Source: Xylaria sp. FL1777
Lineage: Eukaryota; Ascomycota; Sordariomycetes; Xylariales; Xylariaceae
Length of the DNA stretch: 64,000 nt
Direction: 5' to 3'
Assembly (NCBI GenBank): GCA_022578965.1
Contig: MU400584.1
Span: 152,919 to 216,918 of the forward strand
This document shows positions 1-10,414 of this stretch, piece after piece. The position numbers were made by a program, and so were the translations under genes. How positions within the stretch are numbered: position 1 is the first letter of the stretch; every line of letters starts with the position of its first letter. Below the pieces are notes generated by a model. It ran no database searches and was not told the DNA's origin. It saw only the letters and a list, made by a program, of their open reading frames with translations.

Positions 1-730
1 TGACTACTGGGTATAGCGCATTTTTGGTCACTATATGTAATCGTTAAATAATCCTATCGCAGGAGTAGCTTCTCGTACAAACCCCACATGACAAAGCACG
101 ACGAACATGATTATCAACGGTTACCAGTAAATCACTGCCAAATGGGACTGATTCAGTAGCTAGATGTATGATTGAATGATAGGATACGCCAATATGGAGC
201 CTGGACTTGAACATGACTAAGATGTCCGGAGCGCAACAATCTAACATTGGTAACCTATGTAGATAATATACAGATAATATTACCTAGTATAACAAGGGCT
301 GCTGAGTGAAGCTTAGAATTGTCACAGATGCACCGGGAAAATACAGCTAGCTTGCTGCAGTCTATACTGCATGATCGTTGAAAGACAGCTAAGAGGAACC
401 CCGCATCAGACCTTACTAACCACCTCAACCGCCACTTATACGAATATAAATTGCCTTGTATATCTCATGCGTTCCCTACCAGGCTCGCAAGCTACAGTTG
501 GACTCATAACGTCATTGAAGTGCACATATAGCCACACGCTTGTATCTCCTCCGTCAACAAGAGCGCCGAGTTGGCATCTGGCACGTCTTATAAAGAACCG
601 TATTAGACAAGCTCCCCAGCGCCGCGGATATTCTATCGTCACTAGCGCTCTCACGCAGTCAGAGAGAGCATCACTCATTAGACCTTCAATTTCGGATCAG
701 AGGACCCCGATTCCTCTCACGCAAAGCAGG
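1..730. other. Upstream region of the ECM4-type gene
   Basis: No independent gene is supported here. An open frame on the plus strand runs from an ATG at 371 (another at 467) without a stop into the proposed start codon at 731, so part of this stretch could be coding if translation begins upstream. It would add an Arg/Ser/Thr-rich, acid-poor segment. Otherwise it is taken as promoter and 5' leader. Confidence 0.4.
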
Positions 731-2498
731 ATGGTGAGCCTCCCTCATCCCCTCTCATCACCCCCTTTCACTCCCTCATTCTCGTTAACCATAGCATTGG
801 CTCTGCTTAACATTCCCATTGCAAGCAACATTGGGTAGTTTCAAACATCGAACTAATAACCACCACAGGCCTCAACCGGCAAGATCACAAACTGGGTCGC
901 CCCCGGCGACAAGACGGGCGAGTTCAAGCGCCAAGCGAGCTCGTTCCGCGACTGGATCAGCGATACGCCAGGCGCCAAATTCCCCGCGGAGAAGGGCCGG
1001 TATCATCTCTACGTCAGCTATGCTTGTCCCTGGGTATGAACCGCCATCTTTTTCTCATCTGGAACGAACTCACGCGGTGATGGCTACTATAAGTAGCTAA
1101 AGAGGGGACGGGGCTGAAAAACGGAAAAAAAAAAAAGGGGGGGGAACCTCGTGCTGACGCTTCGTTTGTAGGCTCATCGGACCCTCATCGCGAGGAAGCT
1201 GAAGGGGCTGGAGGAATTCGTCTCGTTCTCCGTCGTGCATTGGCACATGGGGGATAAAGGTACGTTTTCATTATCCTTCCATCTCCGCGTAGTTGTCTCT
1301 ATATCTGTCTCGTATCCCCATGTGCGAATACTCTATCATATCCTGCCTGAGCCAGTAAATATATCATGGCATAATACCTCAGAATCTTCTCGTGTCTGCC
1401 TATTAACACCAACCCCCCCTCTCCCCCCCCCCCTCCCCCCTAAACAAGATGAAGATAAAAGAGACACGAGGGGGCTCACACAAACTCCCTCCCCAGGCTG
1501 GCGCTTCGCCACCCCCGAGGACGAGGACGCAGCAGGCGAGAACGTGGTCCCGGACCCGCTGCCAGGCCACGAAGCGCACACGCACCTGCGCGACCTATAC
1601 TTCAAGGCAGACGCCTCCTACAGCGGGCGGTTCACGGTGCCGGTGCTCTGGGACAAGAAGGCCGGCACCATCGTGAACAACGAGAGCAGCGAGATCCTGC
1701 GCATGTTCGGCTCCGTCTTCGACGCGCAGCTGCCCCCGCGCTTCGCCTCCGTGAACCTGTACCCGGAGAACCTGCGCAAGGAGATCGACGCCGCCGGCGT
1801 CTGGACCTACGACGACATCAACAACGGCGTCTACAAGAGCGGCTTCGCCACCACGCAGGAGGCCTACGAGCGGAACGTCACCAGGTTGTTCGAGGCGCTG
1901 GATCGGGTTGAGGCTGGGCTGAAGGGTAATGGGGGCGGCGCGTATTTCTTTGGGGATGTCTTGACTGAGACTGATGTCAGACTGTAAGTTTTCTTTTCTT
2001 TCTTTCTTTTTTTGGCGAGGTTCCCTTTTCTTCTGTTCGTTCCTGTTGCTACTTACTATATATATACCCTCTAATTTACGCTCTACCTTCATTCTCATTT
2101 TTCACCTCATCCAAACCTCCTACTTACTTATTTACCAATCTCAACACACACACACACACACATGCCCCATGAATCAACCAACTAACAAAAACACACCAAA
2201 CAGCTTCGTAACCCTAATCCGCTTCGACCCAGTCTACGTGCAGCACTTCAAGTGCAACATCCGGGACATCCGCAGCGGGTACCCGGCGGTGCACAAGTGG
2301 CTGCGGCAACTGTACTGGGGGGAGTCGACGGCGGCGGCCTTCAAGGACACGACCAACTTCCTGCACATCAAGAACCACTACACCAAGAGCCACACCCAGA
2401 TCAACCCCTTCTCCATCTGTCCCGTCGGCCCCGTGCCTGATATCCTGCCGCTGGAGGAGGAGGTCGCTGCTGTTAAGGCGGCTGTGGTGGATGAATGA
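731..2498 (+). CDS. ECM4: Glutathionyl-hydroquinone reductase / omega-class glutathione transferase (ECM4/GTO type)
   Basis: Model: exons 731-733, 869-1033, 1172-1259, 1497-1983 and 2204-2498, giving 345 aa. The first coding exon is only the ATG, directly followed by GTGAGC. The protein then begins ASTGKITNW, the expected family N-terminus. The catalytic Cys lies in the motif YACPWAHRT (about residues 53-61), cut by intron 2 after CPW. The thioredoxin-fold half is followed by an all-alpha C-terminal half with EIDAAGVWTYDDINNGVYK and the tail HYTKSHTQINP, both typical of Xi/omega glutathionyl-hydroquinone reductases, which reduce glutathionylated quinones in the cytosol. The introns hold A/G, C and AC tracts. 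The gene is tail-to-tail with BMS1, 540 bp apart. A longer in-frame N-terminus from 371 or 467 is possible. Family call is secure; start is less so. Confidence 0.9.
1125..1144 (+). repeat. A12-G8 homopolymer tract in intron 2 of the ECM4-type gene
   Basis: A run of twelve A followed by eight G sits about 30 nt before the 3' splice site. It is a slippage-prone simple sequence with no evident function. Confidence 0.8.
1413..1440 (+). repeat. C-rich tract in intron 3 of the ECM4-type gene
   Basis: C runs broken by single T residues form a polypyrimidine stretch about 55 nt before the acceptor at 1496. It may act as a polypyrimidine tract or simply be low-complexity DNA. Confidence 0.7.
2144..2162 (+). 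repeat. (AC)n microsatellite in intron 4 of the ECM4-type gene
   Basis: A pure AC dinucleotide run of about nine units lies upstream of the branch-like ACTAAC and the acceptor at 2203. Confidence 0.85.
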
Positions 2499-3038
2499 GT
2501 AGAGAGTATAGTGTGGTCTGGAGTGAAGGGTGAGTGTGGGGGGGAGATTGGGGGGTAGGTAAGGATAGGGGATTAGGAAAAGACAACAAGGTTTGTTATG
2601 ATTATTATTATTGTTATTGTTATTATGCTGGAGGACGGCGGGGTGGGTGGAAGGAAGGAAGTAAAATGAAATGGGAAATTCAGAATGTACCAGCATTGGC
2701 TTTTATCTCATCTAGGTTAACCTATCTACTATCTTGTTCTTGGTTCTCCTCATTGAAAGGCTGGCAATTAAATAAATGAATGAATACTTAATAAACTGTG
2801 AGTGAGTCTTGATAGGCATACGGAAGGCAATCTCTACTCGTATCAGCATTATCATTGTCATACTGGCTTGTCTCGACGGAGTTCTCTTCACCTTGATTGA
2901 TATAAACGCGGAATGTAAATCATCATAGTAGGCCAAGTATATATACACCAATATGGAATTCTCAAGTACCTCGTTGAACCAATTTCTAATTTCAGACTCG
3001 ATATTGTCGACATCTATATACCCAAGTCCTATTGCTGA
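2499..3038. other. Convergent intergenic region, ECM4-type gene / BMS1
   Basis: This 540-bp spacer carries the 3' ends of both flanking genes. It contains TAT/TTA trinucleotide-rich and GGAAGG-rich low-complexity DNA near 2595-2665. No credible gene is seen. Confidence 0.5.
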
Positions 3039-6000
3039 TTATCTTCTCCTCTTCCCACCACCCCCTTCCGTCTCCCCCTTTCTCTTCTTCCCCTCGCGCT
3101 GCCAAAATTCCTGCTTCTCCCGGCGTTCCCTCGCCTCCTTCTTCTCGTTCATCGCCGCCATCTTCTTGCGGAACTCGACGCGCTTCTCCTCCTTCTTGGC
3201 GCGACGCTTCGCGATCGTATCCTTGCGGACCGTCGTGAGCTTCTGCATGAGATCGCGTACGCGCTTCTCTTCGCCGCCTAGCACCACCGCCCGCTTCTGC
3301 ATGTACGTTTCCCGCTTCTGAGGCTTCATGCGCACTATTTGTGACTTGAATGGCAGTTCTGCCGCAAGCGCTCGGGGCACCTTCAGAGGATTGAAGTGTC
3401 GTGCGGCACGCTCAATTGGTCGGTACTTGCTGTCTACGTTCTGCGGCGTCGGTATGTTTTGGTCTCGACGCACCTGGCCCGTCAGACGCATTGACTGCCA
3501 ATCACCGAGACGTTCCGTTACAGGGTTGTGGAATCGGTGGGGTTTGATGGGATACCATGCTCTCAGAAACACTAGATCTCCCATCAAAATCTTGTCCTCG
3601 AATGTCGCTCGGAATTGTCCTTCGGGTTTGGATAAAGCCCTCTTGATCTGACCCCTGATACCAGAGACGGTTTTGATCGATGCTCCTTCGAACTTAGTAA
3701 TCTCGAGACCACTATTAAACATATCCTTAATGAAAGCCGTGTTTTTGTAGACTTTTGCAGGCGTGCCCGTTAACTTTAGCTTCTTCACAATCTCATAACT
3801 CTGGTCAACACTGAGAACCGTTCCAGTTGCTGCTACTCGAAATCCTGGGTTATCAGAAGAGAACGACTGAAAACAAGTAAAACTCGTGTTTGGGGCGATC
3901 AGGGGTCCCCAGAAGGTGGCATAACAGAACGAATGCTCTGGTGAATACTTCAGCATTCGGTGACGGACTCGTTCTTCCCACGAATGTAGCATGGGCATTG
4001 CTTGATATCTATAGATAAGGGTCAGCAATAGCTCTGGGGGATAAACACCCTTAGGGAGGTTAAAGGCCATGAATAGAGGAGAGGAGTTTCTGCTCGCAAC
4101 CATATCAACAAAAGTCGAAAAAACTTACCGCCTCCACCCAGCTGAGAAAATTAGAGGATCATTGTTCTTTAGTATCTTCTTATGCCACCTATGTTTCCTC
4201 ATTCGTACTTGGAGGAACCCAAATCTTTCTTCAAGAGGATTTAAGCTGCCGACGATAAGGGGTTTACGGGGTGAGAAGTTCAAAATGAATTCTGCCGGAA
4301 CTTTTTCTAAAATGACGGAGACATATTTTCCGGATGTAAGGCCCTCGACGGCTAGTCTTTGGCGTTCGTCTAGACCCTCGAACTCGGCTTTATTAATGTC
4401 GATTTGTTTCTGCAAGTTCGCCTTTTGAGAATCGTACCTTGATAGAAGCTTTTGTTAGAAGATAAGACTGCTATGGCAGAAAAAGAAAAAGAAAGAGAAG
4501 GGGGGGAAGCGGGTTCATACCAATCATCTTCTCCGAATTCTTCCTTTTTCTGCTCCTTTCCAAAACCCTCACGATCTTCTTCTTCAAAGCGCTGTTTAAG
4601 CTCCTCTTTCCTAGCCGCATTCCTTGCTCTCTCTGCTTCGAGGGATTCAGCTGGTTCTGGCTGGTCCGTTTCCTTTTCCCCAGCTTCCAAATCCTCAAAA
4701 TCGCCCCAGCCCTCAATTTCCTCATCGTTCTCATCCTCTCCTTCGCCTTCATCTCCATCCTCTCCAAACCCTTCAAAGCCATCCGCGGTTCCATTGCCTC
4801 GGTCTTTTGTAGATGTGAACCGTTGACGTAGTAACTCAACATTGTCCTCTAGAGACCACTTTGCCGCCAACTGGTCATAATCTTCCGAGGACAGCCGAGG
4901 AATAGGAGTGTTTTCTATGTAGTTATCGTCCTCTTTCTTTGAGTTGAAGAACTCGTCCTCAGAATCCGCTTCGATGTCCTCTTCATCTTCCTCTTTAGCA
5001 ACTTCAGCCTTCCATCTCTCGAGGACTTCGCGAGCAGTTAATTGTTCGTCATACATCAACCTAGCAAGGTCTGCGGTACGGTAGGATGGCGCTTGCCGTT
5101 GAAGAGCCTGGGCTTTTTCGGTAAGATTCGCTCGCCATTTGGCGGCCAGTTCCTCATCATCATCCTCGGCCCCGTTATCGGAATCTGAGCCCAGATCGGA
5201 ATCGCTGTCTGCAAACTCGAGATCGTCGCCGGACTTTTCGCCATCCTGATCTTGGAATAATCTCCCGAGTTTGCGCTCATTAAAATCGGGCTCCTCATTC
5301 TCTTCCCCACTAACAAATTCCTCATCTCCAGAAGGACTGTCTTCAAATTTGTTGTCGTTGTCGTTATCGTAGTCATCTTCCTGTTCCATGGCTCTTACCG
5401 TTCGCTGACTCTTCCGTCCAGAATCTCCCGTTTCGTCATCTAAAGCATTAACGACATGGTCACCAGACGAGAATAATTGCAGTCCATTCTCGGTTTGGCC
5501 GAGGACTCGACCTCCACTTTGAAGTCCGATAATCATCTCTTCGCCCAGGCCGCGCTCCGAATCTGCAGGAGCGTCCTTGTCAAAGTTGAACCCTTTTTCG
5601 CGATTTATCCAAATCGCAGAGCCCTCGATCTTCAGCCCTTGGCGGTCGGAGAAAGGAGCATGCAGCTTCTTGTCCTTCTCATCCAGCCGTTTCCGTCCGG
5701 TTTGACCAGTAGCCTTAGCTACAGCAGCCTGCTGAGCGGGCGAAGGACAAGGGTCCGGTAATGTCTCGCAGCGTTTTACGGTGAAATCTCCCACTCCCGG
5801 GAGATGTACTTTTTGATTCTCTAAAGCAAAGTTCACTCCTCCTCTAAGATAGCCATATATAGCGACCGAGCGATCACACTTCGCATCCTCCTCGATGTGA
5901 TTGGGATGTGTAAGGTCTCGAAGACTATCGCCCAGTATGTAGCTATGTGAATTTTTCCATATAAGAGGACGGGGGTTTTTCATAACGGATAGGAATCGAG

Positions 6001-6828
6001 ACAAGTTATGAATCTCTCGGTCGGGATATCTGCCGTTTATTACACCTTCAAGCATGATTAGTCGGGTAGTAGAAGGTTGGAAGAATTGAGTTACCTGATA
6101 AGTAAAATAGATGAGCTCCCTGGTAAAGCTCGTTCCACAGTCGATGCTTGAGCGTTTTCTTGGCGTCCTTCAAATGCTGGGGTTTCTTGAAGAGGTCGAG
6201 ATGTGTGAGCACAGAAAAAACATTTCCCGGCATGCCAGTTGCCGACAGGATATTCAGAAACTCCATCGTTTCCATTTCGAAGCCAAAATTCCCATCAATC
6301 AACAGCAGAACGACATCCGCTATTTTTGCCATGTCAACCATGGCTGTCAGCTCGGCCGGACATTCGACGAAAGTCAGCCTCTGCTTTCGAGACGTGACGA
6401 CCGTGATCGGCCCCGTGGGATCGACAATGGTTTCCTTGGTGTAGCGCTTGACGAGGGACTTTAATAACGTGGTCTTGCCGACACCGGGAGGGCCGACAAT
6501 GGTGACAAGGCGAGGGGGTGGTTCTGTATCGGGGGAGCGATCGGCTTGAGGGACATGAAACCGCTTCTCTCTAGATCCCAGGCGCATCAGCTTATATATA
6601 ATAACTATCACACATCAGAGACGCTCTATACCTTATGTCATGCGACCTTGCGGCGGCTCTCGCGAGCTTCCCAGGCCTGGCGAATGCGAAGGCCTTGGGG
6701 TTATGGTCTAGAGAGTTTCGAGTTAGCAAGTCTAGAACCGGTGTTGCCAATGAAGTGGTTCACCAACCCCCTTGAGGCTTCTTCTTTTCCTTCGCCTTTC
6801 TATGAGGCTTATGTACCTGGTCCTCCAT
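3039..6828 (-). CDS. BMS1: Ribosome biogenesis GTPase BMS1
   Basis: Six-exon model (minus): 6768-6828, 6632-6707, 6095-6570, 4521-6045, 4129-4437 and 3039-4008, totalling 1138 aa, close to the usual length. The N-terminus MEDQVHKPHRKAKEKKK is the family's basic leader. The P-loop GPPGVGKT is at about residues 72-79, followed by the characteristic ITVVTSRKQRLTFVECP and THLDLF (G4-like). A long Asp/Glu/Ser-rich region fills the middle (about 400-700). The C-terminal half has GWRR, RHRMLKYSPEH, FRVAATGTVL, TAFIKDMFNS and SGIRGQIKRAL, the RIBIOP/DUF663 signature, then a Lys/Arg-rich coiled tail. BMS1 acts in the nucleolar 90S pre-ribosome with RCL1 to make the 40S subunit. Two small introns cut the first 140 coding bases; the start is fixed by the leader match. 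Very secure. Confidence 0.96.
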
Positions 6829-7949
6829 GATGGGCGAGGCTACGATGGCAGCTCGGCGGTTGTATGGCGCGGAGTGATGGCGACCTATCCAGCAAAAATT
6901 ATGGCGAAGACCGCGCAGAAGCATTGAACTTTCTGTATCGATAGCGATAAGATAAGCCGAGCATTCCCATCATGCATGTGCACTTTGGTTCTCGGTTTTA
7001 TTTTGCACTAACCTCCATAGGCAAAGCGAGATACAAGGTGGGGTGGTGGGGTTGAGCGAGGTGATCTCATTAGCCCCTGTCATGGTGCCTGACTGAAGTT
7101 CTGGAAGACCGTCCAGGTACATACATACTTAGGGATCTCGCTATCCAGGTCTCTTAATACTGTACATTTGTATCATGGAACATGAGCGTTGACTGTACTG
7201 GGTAGAAGCGGCTTTGCTTGTAGGCAGCCCAACTTCGTGGCTGGCTCCTTGCAGGTGTCCACCTAGGGGAATACCTCTCACGCCAGAACTCATGCAAAGC
7301 ACAGGTATGTCTTACATATGCTACCTACTGCGTACATACAATAATGCAAGACTCGGCGCAGATGGCGGCAAACATCGAAAGTAGGGAAGCTGGATCTTGG
7401 CTGGGACCGCGCAACTTCGGATGACGACTACGTAATCCCCTATTCCCAGATGAGTCAAGCCTATCCGTCGTCGTCGGCGGCGCCACTGAGGAGCAGGGCA
7501 ACAATAGTACTGTAGGTATACGATCAGGCTGCTGCGTTTTTTGTTAGCCGGCCATGACGTAGGCTGTAGATTCCCGCGTGGTGGTACGCATAGTGTACCT
7601 TTATGTAGGTAGGTAGAGGTAGAGACTTAGTAGGTAGACAGATACTGGAGCCTGAGCAAGAAACCCAGACGCTCTAAGTTTAGTTGACCTATCGAGTGTC
7701 CTAGATAGATTACCGGTAGTAGTAGTAGTACTCAGCTCCAGTGTTTGTTACTTCAGCGCGGTTAATAATAAAAGAACCCCCGCGCATCTCTCCTCCCTCG
7801 CTCCTCTTCTGCATCTTATACACAGTCAATATAATCACCCTCATCAAACTACCCCGATCTTCTTCTCAGACATCCAGTATACATCTCAAGCTCTACCAAT
7901 TTTCGCCATACAAGTCTTACGTCGACTATACATCGCCTCGTCTGCAAAG
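6829..7949. promoter_or_regulatory. Divergent intergenic region between BMS1 and the PBI2-like gene
   Basis: This 1.1-kb spacer separates two divergently transcribed genes and presumably holds both promoters. GTAGGTAGGTAG-type direct repeats occur at about 7605-7640, and a TAG/GTA trinucleotide run near 7715-7730. CT-rich DNA around 7785-7850, upstream of the PBI2-like start, looks like a fungal 5' leader. No coding frame is supported. Confidence 0.5.
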
Positions 7950-8309
7950 ATGCCTACCTACATTGTACGTCTCGTCTTGTTGTTGTTGTTGTTGTTGTCC
8001 TCCCTCTCCTTCGTATCCCGGCGCTCATGTTTGACCAGGTCACCTGCAAGTCGGATGCCACTCCCGAGCAAGTCGAAGCAGCGAAGAAACACGCAAAGGA
8101 CCAGGGCGGCAAGATCACTCACGAATACAAACTCATCAAGGGCTTTGCGTAAGCAATTCCATCATTGTCGTGCTACTATTTCACAACATACATGCATCAG
8201 CTCACAGAGGCATAACAGTGTCGAGTTCCCCAAGGACCAGATCACCACGTTAGAATCGCACGAGCACGTCCAAGCTGTCGAGTTGGATCAAGAAGTGAAG
8301 ACCCAGTAA
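7950..8309 (+). CDS. PBI2: Small proteinase inhibitor I9 / PBI2-like protein
   Basis: Three exons, 7950-7964, 8039-8148 and 8219-8309, encode 71 aa. The product starts MPTYIVTCKSDATPEQVEAA and contains GGKITHEYKLIKGFAVEFP and a C-terminus ending LDQEVKTQ. This is the compact inhibitor-I9 fold of the yeast protease B inhibitor Pbi2 and of subtilisin propeptides. It has no signal peptide, so a cytosolic role restraining vacuolar serine protease leakage, or a chaperone-like role, is expected. The first exon codes only five residues, so simple ORF calling misses the gene. Intron 1 carries a TTG repeat. All three phases agree. Confidence 0.9.
   Translation: MPTYIVRLVLLLLLLLSSLSFVSRRSCLTRSPASRMPLPSKSKQRRNTQRTRAARSLTNTNSSRALRKQFHHCRATISQHTCISSQRHNSVEFPKDQITTLESHEHVQAVELDQEVKTQ
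7977..7998 (+). repeat. (TTG)n trinucleotide repeat in intron 1 of the PBI2-like gene
   Basis: About seven tandem TTG units lie just after the 5' splice site of a 74-nt intron. Confidence 0.85.
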
Positions 8310-8902
8310 ATTGTGGTTCCTTAGACGTCTAGAAAGCGTCGCGGTGGTTTGTTTCGGCGGTCCGAGATGATAGGGAGGGAGACTACTTATACGTACTAGC
8401 AGTGTCAAAAGACGAGGGGCAGACACTGGCGGGGTGATGGATGGCGTGGTGGTGGTGATAAGATCACCCACCAGATAGATACCTGCAGTACGTAGACAGT
8501 ACCTCCCTGACCTACTATAGCCTAGGTAATTCAGTAGGAGAATCCAATCAAGAGATTGTACCTAAAGTACCTACCCAAGAGAATGAACATCTGATATGCC
8601 TATAACCCATATGTTCTCCGACGATAAGCGCTTCATCATGCGATGACGATGACGCGCCCCAAACTCCCGAGGTCGAACTACCTTAGCTAGGTAACTCCAG
8701 AGTCTTCCGATAATGTTGCTCTCGTGACTAATTGAATTGCCTACTTGCACTACCTACCTACTTTCCTACACATTCTGGACTAGCCATCCTCGGTGCATGT
8801 GGGTAAGTAGGTAGTTTACATACATGTATTTACCAACATTGGCCCTCTTTATTACCAAGACCCTAGACATTCTATGAACAACAGCAGCCACATCATGCCG
8901 TC
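8310..8902. other. Intergenic region, PBI2-like / mitochondrial kinase
   Basis: It contains the 3' end of the PBI2-like gene and the kinase promoter. Several copies of ACCTACC / GTAGGTAG occur (about 8570, 8750-8762 and 8805-8815). No gene is supported. Confidence 0.5.
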
Positions 8903-10414
8903 ATGAGGAGCACACCTAGACCATTGAGATGTCTATACACATCCAATGTCACATCCAACGTCTCATCACCACTCGCAATTCGCCGGCGCCCATCTCTCCT
9001 TGCATCCTCCATAGTCTCGGCACGGTCTGTGTCGTCGTCAAATAGCGGTGGCACGAACAACAGCCCCTCCCGCCCAGCCAAGACCATCACCGTCACCGAC
9101 GATGCCATCACAGACCTCGCCAACAAGCGCCAACACTCGTTGAGCCTGGCTGACCTAGTCAAGTAGCCTTCCCCTTGCTTGATCTCCTCTCTGTCGAACA
9201 CCCCGAATTCCTCGCGCGAACAAGTCCTAACATTCCTTCTTCTGGGCAATAGACATGGCCGTCCACCTCTGTCCGAAACCGCCCTGCTCGCGTCTGCCAA
9301 TTTCACCCTCAATCTGCTTCCAATCCGCCTGGCTCACCGTATCCAGGCCTTACGGAACTTGCCCTTCATCGTAGTCGCCGACCCTAACGTGTCTCGCATC
9401 TACAATAACTATTTGCAGTCGCTCTCAACACTCCTTCCATGGAAACATCGCACCATATCCAACCTGGAAGAGGAGATTCAGTTCACTTCGGTGCTCGCTG
9501 AGCTTGTGGCCACTCATCAGGACACTATCCCGATTCTCGCCAAGGGCTTCATCCAGTGTCGCCGATACATTGCGCCGGAAGAGGTGACTCGTTTCCTGAA
9601 CACGCACCTCCGCACACGTATAGGGACGCGTTTGATTGCCGAACAGCACATCGCCCTCCATTACAGCAGCGTACCGCACTTTGACCCCGGTGCCTCGCCG
9701 ACGCCATGCCCGGAGCACCCAAACTACATAGGCGTCATTGATACTGCTCTCTCTCCAGCTGCCATAGTCGATTCGTGCGCAGGGTTTGTTGCTGATATTT
9801 GCGAGTACAAGTATGGTGTGCGACCTAAATGGATCATCGACGGCGAGCCTGACACTGTCTTCACCTTCGTACCCATGCATCTTGAATACATCGTCACGGA
9901 GCTGCTCAAGAATGCCTTTCGCGCCACTGTTGAAAGCGGAAGCAGTGAGCATGTTGTTATTACCATTGCTCCTGAACCCCCCGTCGCAGGCCCACCAGGT
10001 CTAACCCTTGATCCCCCAGCCGCTGATAAAGGAGCTTTTCGCGGTGACGCGATCAAGCCCCTTGACGATAATGCTCCAGGCGTCACGATTCGTATTCGAG
10101 ACCGTGGTGGTGGTATCTCCCCCGATATTTTGCCAAATATTTGGAATTACAGCTTCACAACGTTCAACGAAGACGAAATGGACGACGCAATGTCCAACAG
10201 CGCCAACGGAGGGAGTGGCCGGAGCCAAGCGGATGCTCTAGGGATTATATCGGCGGCTAGTTCGGGCGCAAGCTCGATTGCGGGGCTTGGCTATGGACTG
10301 CCACTGAGCCGTGCGTACGCCGAGTATTTCGGTGGTGGTATAGCTGTGCAGAGCTTATATGGCTGGGGCACGGATGTATATTTGAGATTGAAGGGCGTCG
10401 GGAGAATACACTGA
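8903..10414 (+). CDS. Mitochondrial PDK/BCKDK-family protein kinase
   Basis: Exons 8903-9162 and 9253-10414 encode 473 aa. The N-terminus is rich in Arg and Ser with no acidic residue for about 60 aa, a mitochondrial presequence. The BCDHK_Adom3 helical domain follows (LADLVK/HGRPPLSETALLASANFT), then a GHKL ATPase domain: N-box ELLKNAFRATVE near residue 303, G1 RDRGGG near 371 and G2 GLGYGLPLSRAYAEYFGG near 432. Such kinases phosphorylate and inactivate E1 of the pyruvate or branched-chain ketoacid dehydrogenase in the matrix. Sequence alone does not separate the two substrates for me. The intron restores the expected K-H-G-R-P-P junction. Confidence 0.92.

Noticed and set aside
1595..2098. 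Antisense frame over ECM4 exon 4
   Set aside because: Val/Gln-rich translation typical of the reverse of a GC-rich exon; the plus strand holds the recognised enzyme.
9425..9952. Long antisense frame over the mitochondrial kinase
   Set aside because: It is a shadow of the true coding strand, with no family motif.
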